From an uncultured Muribaculaceae bacterium (GTDB lineage Bacteria > Bacteroidota > Bacteroidia > Bacteroidales > Muribaculaceae): DNA of 64,000 nt. The notes under the pieces are model-generated. The model searched no databases, was not told the origin of the DNA, and worked only from the letters and a program-made list of their open reading frames with translations. Made by a program: the position numbers and the translations under genes. Each line of letters opens with the position of its first letter. Position 1 is the stretch's first letter. This document shows, piece by piece, positions 34,235-43,248 of the stretch. Location: contig CAJUKE010000001.1 of NCBI GenBank assembly GCA_910587075.1, positions 62,001 to 126,000 of the forward strand, written 5' to 3'.

Positions 34235-36760
34235 ATGCGAAAGCTATTAATCGCCGCAACCGCCCTGATCGCCGCGCTCGCCGCGGCGGCGCAGGATCCG
34301 GCCACAGCGTGGACCACCATCTACCCGCAGGTGGAGAAGGCCATCAAGGCCCCGGAATTCCGCGACAAGGACTACCGACTTTTTGACTACGGCAAACCCT
34401 CGAAGAAAGAGGGCTACCTCTACACCGACCTGATCAACAGCGTGATCGAGCGCTGCTCCAACGAGGGGGGCGGCCGCGTGGTCATCCCAGAAGGCACCTG
34501 GCTCACCGGCCCAATCACCATGAAAAGCAACGTGAACCTCCACCTCAGCGAGGGGGCCACCCTCCTGTTCACCGACGACCTCAGCAAGTACCCCCTCGTG
34601 CTCACCCGCTGGGAGGGCATGGACTGCTGGAACTACCAGCCGATGGTCTACGCCTACGAGCAGAAAAACATCGCCATCTCCGGCAAAGGCACCATCGACG
34701 GCGGCGCCATGAACGAAAACTGGTGGCGTATGTGCGGCGCCAAGAAATTCGGCTGGGAGGAAGGCATAATCTCGCAGCGCATCGGCCGCCCCAAACTGAT
34801 GGAGTGGAACGAGGCCGGAGTTCCCGTTGACCAACGCAAGATGGGCGACGGCTACGGTATGCGCCCCCAGCTCGTCAACCCCGTAAAGTGTGAGAACGTG
34901 CTCATCGAGGATATAACCCTTCTCCGCTCCCCCTTCTGGGTGATCCATCCCCTGCTCTGCGAGAACCTGACCGTGCGCGGAGTCCACATCCAGAACGCCG
35001 GCCCCAACGGCGACGGCTGCGACCCCGAGTCGTGCAACAACGTCCTCATCGAGAACTGCTACTTCGACACCGGCGACGACTGCATAGCCATCAAGAGCGG
35101 ACGCAACCGCGACGGCCGCACCTGGAACATCCCCTCGCAGAACATCATCGTGCGCAACTGCCGCATGAAGAACGGCCACGGAGGCGTGGTGATCGGCAGC
35201 GAGATTTCCGGCGGCTACCGCAACCTCTTCGTAGAGAACTGCGTGATGGACTCCCCCGACCTCGACCGCGTGATCCGCATCAAGACCAACTCATGCCGCG
35301 GCGGCATCATCGAGAATGTGTTCGTGCGCAACGTCGAGGTAGGCCAGTGCCGCGAGGCCGTGCTTAAAATCAACCTCGTGTACGAGTCGAAGGAGGCTTG
35401 CCGCCGCGACTTCGCCCCAACCGTGCGCAACGTGTTCCTTGAAAACGTAAACTGCAAAAAGAGCAAATACGGCGTAAAAATCGACGCGTTCGACGACATT
35501 TGCAACGTATACAACATCGAGGTCAAAAACTGTCGATTCGACGGCGTGACAACCGGCGCCAACTCCATCAACGGCAAAACCGCTGACATCCGCCTCGAAA
35601 ACCTCACCATCAACGGCAATCCGACTATCGAGAGCCTCCCCGTATCGCTCAAGATGGCGCTTTCAGAAATGCGCCGCAACCCCCTGAGCTGGCAGATTGA
35701 CCACTCCAAGCGCCTCAACTGGTCCTACTCCGTAGGCACCGAGCTCGACGCGTTCTTCGACGTGGCCAAGCGCTACGACGCTGACTCTGTGAAGGCCTAC
35801 GCCCTCTCATATATGGATTCCTGCGTGCTGGCCGACGGCACCATCCGCCGCTACAAGCCCGAGGATTTCAAACTCGACGACGTGAAGAACGGAACCCTAC
35901 TCCTCGAAGCTTACCGCCTCACCGGCGAGGACCGCTACCTCAACGCCGCCCGACAGCTCTACAACCAGCTTCTCAACCAGCCCCGCACCAAGGACGGAGG
36001 CTTCTGGCACAAGCGCATCTACCCCCGCCAGATGTGGCTCGACGGCCTCTTCATGGGCACCCCCTTCTATACCGAATACGCCAACGAATACCTCACCGGC
36101 AAGGAGCAGAAGAAAGCCTACGACGACATCGCCAAGCAGTTGCTCACCGTGGCCAAGCACACCTATGACCCCGCCACCGGCCTTTACCGCCACGCATGGG
36201 ACGAGTCAAAGAAGATGTTCTGGGCCGACAAAAAGGATGGCCGCTCTGCCCACGCCTGGGGTCGCGCCGAGGGTTGGTACATCTGGGCCCTGGTCGATGT
36301 GCTCGAAGCCATGCCCCAGGACCATAAGAAACGCCCCGAGCTGGTGAAGCTCCTCCACAACGTGGCCGACGGACTGCTGAAATACCAGGATGTGCCCACC
36401 GGCCTCTGGTACCAGGTGCTCGACTCCCCCGACCGCGAGGGCAACTACCTCGAAGCCACCGCCTCGGCAATGTTCTGCTACAACCTGCTCCGCGCCACCC
36501 GCCTCGGGCTACTGGAACCTTACTACCGCGACGCCGCCCTCAACGCCTACAAGGGTATTCTCGACAACTTCGTGGTGACGAACCCCGACGGAACCATCAC
36601 GCTGACGAAATGCTGCGCCGTGGCCGGTCTCGGCGGAGGCTCCTCCGAACGCCGCAACGGCTCCTTCGAATACTACATTTCCGAACCCGTACGCGACAAC
36701 GACGCCAAGGGCGTAGGTCCCTTCATCCTCGCCTCACTCGAAATGGAAGCGGCCAAGTAA
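34235..36760 (+). CDS. GH28-GH105 fusion: polygalacturonase plus unsaturated glucuronyl hydrolase
   Basis: The 841-residue secreted enzyme has a signal peptide (about 1-19). Its GH28 beta-helix (to about residue 465) carries the canonical acids and basic pair: DGCDPESC, DTGDDCIAIKSG near 280, GHGGVVIGSE and RIKTN. A GH105 (alpha/alpha)6 barrel (about 490-835) follows, with MWLDGLFMGTPFYTEYA and HAWGRAEGWYIWAL as active-site segments. GH28 enzymes cut galacturonan or rhamnogalacturonan; GH105 removes the unsaturated uronic acid left by lyases. Joining both on one chain suggests stepwise attack on one pectin fragment. It faces the rha operon and ends with its own terminator. Confidence 0.93.
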   Translation: MRKLLIAATALIAALAAAAQDPATAWTTIYPQVEKAIKAPEFRDKDYRLFDYGKPSKKEGYLYTDLINSVIERCSNEGGGRVVIPEGTWLTGPITMKSNVNLHLSEGATLLFTDDLSKYPLVLTRWEGMDCWNYQPMVYAYEQKNIAISGKGTIDGGAMNENWWRMCGAKKFGWEEGIISQRIGRPKLMEWNEAGVPVDQRKMGDGYGMRPQLVNPVKCENVLIEDITLLRSPFWVIHPLLCENLTVRGVHIQNAGPNGDGCDPESCNNVLIENCYFDTGDDCIAIKSGRNRDGRTWNIPSQNIIVRNCRMKNGHGGVVIGSEISGGYRNLFVENCVMDSPDLDRVIRIKTNSCRGGIIENVFVRNVEVGQCREAVLKINLVYESKEACRRDFAPTVRNVFLENVNCKKSKYGVKIDAFDDICNVYNIEVKNCRFDGVTTGANSINGKTADIRLENLTINGNPTIESLPVSLKMALSEMRRNPLSWQIDHSKRLNWSYSVGTELDAFFDVAKRYDADSVKAYALSYMDSCVLADGTIRRYKPEDFKLDDVKNGTLLLEAYRLTGEDRYLNAARQLYNQLLNQPRTKDGGFWHKRIYPRQMWLDGLFMGTPFYTEYANEYLTGKEQKKAYDDIAKQLLTVAKHTYDPATGLYRHAWDESKKMFWADKKDGRSAHAWGRAEGWYIWALVDVLEAMPQDHKKRPELVKLLHNVADGLLKYQDVPTGLWYQVLDSPDREGNYLEATASAMFCYNLLRATRLGLLEPYYRDAALNAYKGILDNFVVTNPDGTITLTKCCAVAGLGGGSSERRNGSFEYYISEPVRDNDAKGVGPFILASLEMEAAK

Positions 36761-36790
36761 GCCACTACCACACATAACACACTATAAACC

Positions 36791-36832
36791 AACCCGCCAA
36801 CGCCGCGTAAAATTCGGCTGTTGGCGGGTTTT
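36791..36832 (+). terminator. Intrinsic terminator after the GH28-GH105 gene
   Basis: AACCCGCCAAC at 36791-36801 pairs with GTTGGCGGGTT at 36820-36830, with the inner GCCG/CGGC at 36802-36805 and 36815-36818, then TTTGATTTG. Confidence 0.85.
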
Positions 36833-36947
36833 GATTTGAGCGCTTTATAATCGGTGCTTGACAGCACTAACTATTACTGGCGGTAAAAAATGATATTATA
36901 TTGGTAAATAAAGGTTTTGCTACTTGCGGAGTGTATACGCGTCAAAG

Positions 36948-37286
36948 CCTCCGCGGGAAAACTCCTCGGAGGTTCTAAAAGAAATAATGATGTTTCAGAG
37001 TGGAAAAAATCCGTCATCGCTCTTGAAGAATTAATATACAGAACCAACGGCTTCGGCAACTGATAGCCGCCAAGACCGCGAAACCTAAATTAATTCTGCA
37101 AGACGGGACGCAGATATGTTGTTTGTTCGCCGGGCTGGTGAAACTCCCGGCAGGAGAGAGGAGCCGTCCCATCACTTTCAGCCACCGACAGACCGCTCTT
37201 AGCCTATCAAGGATGGCCGAATTGCCAAGGTGATGTAATCTCTCCACCATCGGAGACTCCGCCCCGATGTTCGCGCTGCGAAATTA
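36948..37286 (-). ncRNA. Structured intergenic region, possible RNA gene (strand uncertain)
   Basis: No protein gene fills 36833-37408. Several inverted pairs lie inside: AGAATTAAT 37027-37035 with ATTAATTCT 37089-37097; GGGACG 37105-37110 with CGTCCC 37165-37170, enclosing GCCGGG 37129-37134 with CCCGGC 37146-37151; and CATCGG 37248-37253 with CCGATG 37264-37269. A -7-like TAATTTCG is on the minus strand at 37286-37279, and a hairpin CGGAGG/CCTCCG (36967-36972, 36948-36953) could end it. I recognise no known RNA family. A pseudogene remnant is the alternative. Confidence 0.3.
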
Positions 37287-37408
37287 GTGAATATTTTTGG
37301 GAATACAGCTACAGAATGTCATGAAAAAGTGGCCCGAATGTCGCATAACTGGCCTGTTTGGCTTCCCGAGATACATCCAACGACTTAGAAGCGCCTATTA
37401 CGCGTAAT

Positions 37409-38518
37409 TCATAAAGGAATCACAATCATCGGCACATCGGCCCGGAAGAGTATCTTATGGGCCAGCGAGGGATTGAACACTCTGGCGAATAGGTTGCGTT
37501 TCTTATTGGGAACACATATGAGGTCGACATCGGCGTCGGCGCATCGGTCGAGCGGTTCGGAGGTCGCCGTGAAGGTGATGCTCGGGTAATGCTCGCGGCA
37601 ATAGCCGATAAGCGGAGCGAGCACTCTGTCGGTGATTGCCGAGGCCCCGCCACCGATATCCTTGCGCTCGCGGCGTGACGGGATGCGGATCAGCGTCACC
37701 TCAAGGCTTGAATCGGGAAACAGACGGTTGAGCGAGTCAATGGCCAGTATATCCTGTTGGTCGCCGTTGCAGAAAAAGGCCACCTTACGCGGCTGCGTGA
37801 GCAGCGCCGTGTCGGAATCCTCGGGGATAGTGAACACCGGCACCCTGCATGAGTCGAGCACCTCGGCGGTCACGCTCCCTATCAGTTCGGACTGCTTCTT
37901 GTCGGCTGCCCGCGTTCCCATCACAATCATCGTCGGAGCCTTGTCGCGGGCATACTGGAGTATGACCTCCTCGGGCACCCCTTCGAGCACGGTGCCGCGA
38001 AAGCGAGCGGCCGGCATATCCCCGTCCTTGATTAATTTCTTCAGCCGCTCGCAGAAGCGGTCCATCATACCCCTCGCGTCCGACAGCTCCCTGCGGGTAG
38101 CCTCCATATCGGCCGGAATCTCATACTTATAAGTGTCCGAGAGTTGGAAAGTATTGGCGGTCTCGGTCGGTATAATCGAATGGAGAAGCACTACGTCGGC
38201 CTCCATACGGCGGGCGACGGCGAAGGCCATACGGGCGGCGTTCAGCGAATGGTCGGCGAAATCAACCGGGAGCAGCACCTCGCGGCGCAGCTTGCTGTCG
38301 GCCGAAATAGAACCGTCGAAAATCTCGCGGTTCTCGACCAGCCGCAGGGCGAGCGGCAGGTCGCTCTCCTTGATTCTGATTCTGACGCCCGGCGCGACCT
38401 TGGGGTCGTCGAGGTTCACATTGTGCAGCTCAACCTCGACCCCCTCGCTTTCGAGGAGATTCTTAATAGGCAACGCCTTGGGGTATGTGTGTATGGCGAG
38501 AGTTATGAAGCGGTCCAT
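37409..38518 (-). CDS. Universal stress protein with N-terminal signal-transducing-like domain
   Basis: The 369 residues have an N-terminal segment of about 65 residues (ITLAIHTYPKALPIKNLLES, DLPLALRLVENREIF) resembling DUF2007-type small domains. A UspA domain with the ATP-loop pattern MIVMGTRAADKKQSELIGSVT (in two parts near 205-225) follows, and then a second, weaker UspA-like half with LICVPNKKRNLFARVFNPSLAHKI split near 340. It is cytoplasmic. Such proteins respond to starvation or oxidative stress by binding nucleotides; the partner is unknown. It stands alone, 100-plus bases before a small HTH gene on the same strand. Confidence 0.85.
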   Translation of the reverse strand: MDRFITLAIHTYPKALPIKNLLESEGVEVELHNVNLDDPKVAPGVRIRIKESDLPLALRLVENREIFDGSISADSKLRREVLLPVDFADHSLNAARMAFAVARRMEADVVLLHSIIPTETANTFQLSDTYKYEIPADMEATRRELSDARGMMDRFCERLKKLIKDGDMPAARFRGTVLEGVPEEVILQYARDKAPTMIVMGTRAADKKQSELIGSVTAEVLDSCRVPVFTIPEDSDTALLTQPRKVAFFCNGDQQDILAIDSLNRLFPDSSLEVTLIRIPSRRERKDIGGGASAITDRVLAPLIGYCREHYPSITFTATSEPLDRCADADVDLICVPNKKRNLFARVFNPSLAHKILFRADVPMIVIPL

Positions 38519-38591
38519 TGAGGTGGGATGTTTGTCGCATTAGCGAGTGAGGGGGAGTGACGCGTATTCAGCGCCACGTTATCTATACGAA

Positions 38592-38665
38592 GAGATGGCG
38601 TGCCTGAACGCGAGGACACACCATCTCCTTTAAGCGGACGGCGGGCCGCCCCGTCAAGGGGACCC
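38592..38665. terminator. Two hairpins between the small HTH gene and the stress-protein gene
   Basis: GAGATGG at 38592-38598 pairs with CCATCTC at 38621-38627. GCGGG near 38641 pairs with CCCGC near 38663, with CCCC/GGGG inside. They lie downstream of the 38673 gene on the minus strand. Neither has a clear T-run. Confidence 0.4.
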
Positions 38666-38672
38666 GCTCAGT

Positions 38673-38939
38673 TTATTTTTCCTTCTTTGCTTCCTCTTCC
38701 TGGAGGATTTCCACGGCCATGTCGTAGATGGTAGTGTCGTCGAGGACCACGATACCGCCGTCGGGACCCGGTTCGATGTGGAGGCCGCAGTTCTTGCCGA
38801 ATTCATAGTTGGCGCCGCCGAAGTAGTTACGGACGGTCTGGGCGGTTATGTTGAGCTTGTCGGCAATGCGGCTGGTCGCTCCGTCGGGCAGGGCGTCCTT
38901 GATACGGCGCAGGTCGTTGAAGGTGATGGTCTTAGTCAT
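38673..38939 (-). CDS. Small HTH-type DNA-binding protein
   Basis: The 88-residue protein holds a compact helix-turn-helix (about 5-45: FNDLRRIKDALPDGATSRIADKL split, then ITAQTVRNYFGG) and a C-terminal segment GGIVVLDDTTIYDMAVEIL. A charged end follows. Short proteins of this kind are common in Bacteroidales; their targets are not known to me. A perfect palindrome at 39019-39038, 80 bases upstream of its start, could be its own operator. Length and composition support a real gene. Confidence 0.72.
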   Translation of the reverse strand: MTKTITFNDLRRIKDALPDGATSRIADKLNITAQTVRNYFGGANYEFGKNCGLHIEPGPDGGIVVLDDTTIYDMAVEILQEEEAKKEK

Positions 38940-39168
38940 AACAGTATGATTTAAGAGTGGAACGTGTTATTTATTTTCAGCTAAAATATGAAGATTATCC
39001 CGTACCGCCAATTTTTTTTATGTGTTATACAACACATATTGGCGATGAACTTTCATAACGGCATAGAACTCAAAATAATAACCCGGAAGCGATTCTTTCA
39101 ACAAACTGAAATAAATTCGGCCTCGGCCTCCGCGACGCTTCATTCCGATAATCTTGGATTGAAAAACA
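38940..39168. other. Intergenic region upstream of the small HTH gene
   Basis: This AT-rich gap holds the palindrome at 39019-39038 and presumably the promoter of the HTH gene; the closest -7 candidate is degenerate. I see no gene in it. Confidence 0.5.
39019..39038. promoter_or_regulatory. Palindromic operator candidate
   Basis: TATGTGTT at 39019-39026 and AACACATA at 39031-39038 are exact complements with a four-base spacer. Flanking CCAAT and ATTGG extend the symmetry loosely. It lies upstream of the small HTH gene. Confidence 0.5.
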
Positions 39169-39221
39169 GCGAGGTCGAAACCACCTTTCGCGCGTTCGCG
39201 ACCCGGCGTTTTCGACCTCGC
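39169..39221. repeat. Twelve-base inverted repeat with long spacer
   Basis: GCGAGGTCGAAA at 39169-39180 pairs exactly with TTTCGACCTCGC at 39210-39221 across 29 bases. It lies beyond the terminator of the GH105 gene. Its role is unknown. Confidence 0.5.
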
Positions 39222-39229
39222 GGTTAGGG

Positions 39230-39267
39230 CTCCGGCTCACGCCACTTTAATAAGGCGAGAGCCGGAG
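39230..39267 (-). terminator. Terminator hairpin of the GH operon
   Basis: CTCCGGCTC at 39230-39238 pairs with GAGCCGGAG at 39259-39267, and GCC 39241-39243 pairs with GGC 39254-39256. It begins 13 bases past the GH105 stop on the minus strand. Confidence 0.65.
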
Positions 39268-39280
39268 TGATTCTCAGAGA

Positions 39281-40414
39281 TTACTTAATCTTATAGACCT
39301 CGGTGCCGGCCAGGAGCACGCAGCCGGTGCCGTAGTCGTCGAAGTCGGGCTTGGAGTCATAGGCCACCGGCTGCCCATCCTTGGGCTCCTTGCCGGTGCC
39401 CTGCACGAAGCCGAGGTAACCGTCGGGGTGCACGGCGTCTTTCACGATAGCGTTCCAAGCCTTGGCTACGACGGGCAGATACTTCTCGCGGTCAAGAAGG
39501 CCATTGTTGATGCCCCACGCCATACCATACACGAAAAGGGCGGTGCCGGTAACCTCCTTGCCACCGAAGTGGTCGGGGTCGTGGAGCGACACGTTCCAGA
39601 AACCATCCTCGCGCTGGCATTTAACAAGAGCCTCGCACATTGCCTTGAGGTCCTTTTCGTAGGCGGCGCGGTGGGGGTCGTCGGCAGGGCTCTCCTCAAG
39701 CACCTTCACCAAAGCGGCCACCACCCAGCCGTTGCCGCGGCTCCAGTAGCAGTTCTTGCCGTTGGGTTCCTTGTAGGGGGGCACGAAATCCTTGTCGCGC
39801 CACCAAAGGCCCTCTTTCTCGTTGTAGAGGCCACCGGCGAGGGTGTTGCGCGACCAGTTGTACATATCCCAGGCCTTCTCGTAGAAGCGGCGGTCGCCGG
39901 TCTCCTTGCCCATCTTTGCGAGCAGGGGCATGCCCATCTGGATAGCGTCGATCCAAGTCCAGTCGTCAACCTGCGGGGTGTTGACGAGCATATTCATATT
40001 GGCCTTGGTCTTGGTGAGCATGCGGGGCTCGGGAGTGAGGCGGTAGAGGTCGACGTAGGTCTGCCCGGCGCAGTAGTTGTCGGCGTTGCGGGTAGTGGTG
40101 TCGTCGCGGCGGAAACCCCAGTTATGCTTCTCGGCCCAGTCGTAGGCGTAGTCGTAGTAGCGGTTGTCGGGGTAAATCGAATGGAGAGCCATAAGCCCTT
40201 CGAAGTACACGCCGCGTGTCCATATGTTGGCCTCGTAGACCTTCTTGCGGGAGTAGTAAGGGATTGTCACCCCGGGATCGGGGTGCTTCTTCAGGTAGTG
40301 GTCGTTGACCTTGATGAGGGTCTTGAGGGTCTGTTCGCGGGGAATCAGCTGCTCGGCGGCTCCGGCAGGGAGCAGGCACGCGGCGGCAAGCAGGGCGAGC
40401 AATGTTTTCTTCAT
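39281..40414 (-). CDS. GH105 unsaturated rhamnogalacturonyl hydrolase
   Basis: The 377-residue secreted enzyme (signal peptide 1-20) is an (alpha/alpha)6 barrel. Active-site segments are IWTRGVYFEGLMALHSIYP split near 65-80, WTWIDAIQMGMPLLAKM near 153-170 and CYWSRGNGWVVAALVKV near 222-240. It removes the 4,5-unsaturated galacturonic acid from the end of lyase-cut rhamnogalacturonan. It is last of four minus-strand genes, 36 bases after the GH106 gene. A second GH105 module exists in the fusion at 34235-36760. Confidence 0.93.
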   Translation of the reverse strand: MKKTLLALLAAACLLPAGAAEQLIPREQTLKTLIKVNDHYLKKHPDPGVTIPYYSRKKVYEANIWTRGVYFEGLMALHSIYPDNRYYDYAYDWAEKHNWGFRRDDTTTRNADNYCAGQTYVDLYRLTPEPRMLTKTKANMNMLVNTPQVDDWTWIDAIQMGMPLLAKMGKETGDRRFYEKAWDMYNWSRNTLAGGLYNEKEGLWWRDKDFVPPYKEPNGKNCYWSRGNGWVVAALVKVLEESPADDPHRAAYEKDLKAMCEALVKCQREDGFWNVSLHDPDHFGGKEVTGTALFVYGMAWGINNGLLDREKYLPVVAKAWNAIVKDAVHPDGYLGFVQGTGKEPKDGQPVAYDSKPDFDDYGTGCVLLAGTEVYKIK

Positions 40415-40450
40415 TGTGATAATGTATCGGTTGGTGATTTAAGATTCTGT

Positions 40451-43210
40451 TTATTTTGAGAGTTTCACAGGGGTGAGCGTCACCTTGGAGTTGAGCCCGG
40501 AGGGGGTCACGGGCCAGTCGCCGAAGGAGAATTTGCGGGCGTTGGTCACCGAGGCGATATTGGCGTCCTTGAAGCGGCGCCACTCCACACCGCGCCTCTC
40601 GTAATCGGCGATGCGGTTGGCCTGGAGGTTTGTCACGTTAATTTCAAGGGTGTTCTCGCCGGGACGGAGCAGTTCCCCTACCCTTACGCGGAACGGAACG
40701 GCCCACACCGTGGCGGCATCCTTACCGTTGACTTTGACGCGGGCCGACTCGCGCACATCGCCCAAGTCGAGCACCCAGTCGTCGGCCTCGGCCGGATTGT
40801 CGAGCGTGAAAGTCACGGTGTAACGGCCTGTGGCGGCGTTGACGCTCGCTTTAGGCTCCGGGAGAGCGCACCACTGGGTCAGTGTGTCAGTCGCGAAAGT
40901 GCCGTCGATAGCCGGCTCCGACCGCGGGAAGGAGATGCACCAGCCGCTATTTATCTCGATCGGGTTACCCTCGCACTCGACATAGCGCCAGGCAGCGGCC
41001 TCCACTGGTTCGGGGAGCGTCTTGAGCAGCAGTGACTCTCCCGGGGCGAGCTGAACGCGCGCTTGCGCTGTGCCGTCGGCTGCGGCTGTGGTCTCGGCGG
41101 CTCCGCTACGCCCCGTGAGAGGGTCGAAGATGAGCACACCGCCCGCTTTCACCGCCAGAGGAAGCATACCTGAGACCGATTTATCCGACAGATTGGCGAT
41201 AAAGTAGTTATGGCCCCCGGCCTCGTTAAGGCGCCGGGTCATACGGAGCCCGTAATCGCGGCGGGCCATTTCAGGTTTTACGCCGGTAAGCGCCAGCCCC
41301 TTGGCCATATTATCCGAGCGGAGCACCGAGCCGTTGGCTTCGAGCCTCGACACGGCATCGGCCAACTCGGCCCGACGCGCTTCGAGATCGCCCATACCCG
41401 GCACATCGATCGGCATTCCGCCGACGAATAGTATTTTAGCGCCACCCTCAGCCAGTTCGGCCAGACGCTTGGCTGTAGCCGGGCGCATCAGTTTCGCCGA
41501 CGGAACCACCAGGCCGCGGTAGAGTGTGCCACCCTCCGAGCGGAGCCGGCCGTCAGGCTCGACAGCGAGTGACTCCACGAAGCGGTCCGAAATATAGTCG
41601 CAGTCATAACCCGCGGCGAGAATCTCGTTGACGGCCCTCTTCACATCGGGCATACGGCGGTCCATCTTGTGGATGTCGAACATCAGATACGGGTTGCCGG
41701 TCTGCGAATACCACACATCCTCGATAGGGAAGTAGAGCAGGAAATCATTGTCGGGCTTTCCGGCGGTGAGGAACGCCTGCACCCTTTCGAGATACTTCAT
41801 AAGGCCCCCGGCATCCTCCCATATGGAGTTGGTCGGCGACATATTGATCGACGCGTAGAACATCCATCCGGGGAATTCCGCCCCTTTGGGGGAGTACGGC
41901 GCGCCATGGAAGTACACATGGTTCACTCCCGAGCAGAGCATCTGGTCAAGCTCGGGCTTGCAGTTGCTCAGGGAGGTATGGAAGTGCTCGGTAAGCCAGG
42001 TAAGCGTTTCCGACGAGGTCAGAGGCTTACCGGCGAGGTGTGCCGCCGAAGAGGCGAACTTCAGCACCGCCGGATCGGCGTCGCTCGGCCTGGAGGGACC
42101 GCTGCGGTGCAGCCCGGGGATGGAGAAATCGGTCTGCCCGAACGACTCGCACTCGGGTATATCCACATCGGCGTAAATGTCGATGATATTGGCGGGTGAT
42201 CCGTGCGACTGGTTTCTGATTCTTGCCCCTTTGGAGTGGGCCCAATCGGTCCAGGGGCGTGTGAAATTATCCTCCAGCATTCGAGCGAGGGTGAAGCGAT
42301 AGTCGCGCACCACCCTGCGGCGCAGGTCGGAGGTATCTTTCTCGTCGACGAACTCTGGAATGTAATCCTCAAGGCGATAGCCATGGTCGGCCGCGAACTC
42401 ATCGAAGATGTTGTCGGCCCAGTCGGAACCGTACACCTCGTAGCTGTCGTTGAAGAAGGTATCGGGCACGGGGGCGCCGCTCTCGGCGAAAGCCTTGTCG
42501 AACTTGCCGAGATAGCGCTTCACGGCGATGCTGTCGTAGTGGTTGAGCACCAGCCCCTCGCCACCGGGCGCGGCGCGCTTCACCTTTTGGAAAGTGCGCC
42601 CGCTGAATATGGCGTAAATGTCCCACTCCCCCTTCGGAAGCTTGACGGAAAGCACCGAGTCGCGCCCAACCTTGTCGGTAAGGTCGAGCCGCTTGTCGCC
42701 CGAGGCGGCGATAACGCGCTGCAGCGAAGCGGCGGCGCGCTGTTTAGCGTCGGTGGGCACGATTTTCAGTTTGGTTTTCTTGCCACCAGCGACTTGGAAA
42801 CGCTCTACCACGCGCTTGCGGGCGCTGAACTCCGTGGTGACATCGGGACCGCCGAAAGGCCACCCCGTGCCGTTGTTCATATCAACCTGCAAACCGAGGC
42901 GGTCAGCCTCGCGGGTGGTGTGGGCGAGCATCTCCATCCACTTCGGCGAAAGGTAGGGTATGTCGTTGGCCTCATTCCCTTTAACCCCATAGATGGGTGT
43001 GATTTCTACACCTCCGAGCCCCTTTTCGGCGAACTCCTCAAGGTTGAAAGTCAACCCCTCGGGATCGACCGCGCTCCCAAGCCACCACCAACGCACAAAC
43101 GGACGGTTCTCAACCGTAGGCTCGTACCAGTCGGCTGTTCCGGCCATAGCCCCGGCGGGGATAAGGGCGCAGCAAGCCATCAGGTATTTTGTTAATTTTC
43201 TACTAATCAT
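40451..43210 (-). CDS. GH106 alpha-L-rhamnosidase
   Basis: The 919 residues start with a signal peptide (about 1-23). The family signature RPFVRWWWLGSAVDPEG follows, then the barrel segments DMNNGTGWPFGGP, DSYEVYGSDW and SHGSPANIIDIYADVDIPE. C-terminal beta-sandwich domains include a carbohydrate-binding-type part near 790-890. GH106 enzymes remove rhamnose from rhamnogalacturonan chains. The rhamnose would feed rhaT and the rha operon encoded 9 kb away. The gene lies 38 bases after its upstream neighbour. Confidence 0.92.
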   Translation of the reverse strand: MISRKLTKYLMACCALIPAGAMAGTADWYEPTVENRPFVRWWWLGSAVDPEGLTFNLEEFAEKGLGGVEITPIYGVKGNEANDIPYLSPKWMEMLAHTTREADRLGLQVDMNNGTGWPFGGPDVTTEFSARKRVVERFQVAGGKKTKLKIVPTDAKQRAAASLQRVIAASGDKRLDLTDKVGRDSVLSVKLPKGEWDIYAIFSGRTFQKVKRAAPGGEGLVLNHYDSIAVKRYLGKFDKAFAESGAPVPDTFFNDSYEVYGSDWADNIFDEFAADHGYRLEDYIPEFVDEKDTSDLRRRVVRDYRFTLARMLEDNFTRPWTDWAHSKGARIRNQSHGSPANIIDIYADVDIPECESFGQTDFSIPGLHRSGPSRPSDADPAVLKFASSAAHLAGKPLTSSETLTWLTEHFHTSLSNCKPELDQMLCSGVNHVYFHGAPYSPKGAEFPGWMFYASINMSPTNSIWEDAGGLMKYLERVQAFLTAGKPDNDFLLYFPIEDVWYSQTGNPYLMFDIHKMDRRMPDVKRAVNEILAAGYDCDYISDRFVESLAVEPDGRLRSEGGTLYRGLVVPSAKLMRPATAKRLAELAEGGAKILFVGGMPIDVPGMGDLEARRAELADAVSRLEANGSVLRSDNMAKGLALTGVKPEMARRDYGLRMTRRLNEAGGHNYFIANLSDKSVSGMLPLAVKAGGVLIFDPLTGRSGAAETTAAADGTAQARVQLAPGESLLLKTLPEPVEAAAWRYVECEGNPIEINSGWCISFPRSEPAIDGTFATDTLTQWCALPEPKASVNAATGRYTVTFTLDNPAEADDWVLDLGDVRESARVKVNGKDAATVWAVPFRVRVGELLRPGENTLEINVTNLQANRIADYERRGVEWRRFKDANIASVTNARKFSFGDWPVTPSGLNSKVTLTPVKLSK

Positions 43211-43248
43211 AGTTTCTGAATACCATTCATAATCATTAAGAGGGTCGG

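Noticed and set aside
37014..37250. Minus-strand open frame of 78 codons in the structured gap
   Set aside because: No motif, no ribosome site, and the nucleotide pairs indicate RNA structure rather than codon conservation.
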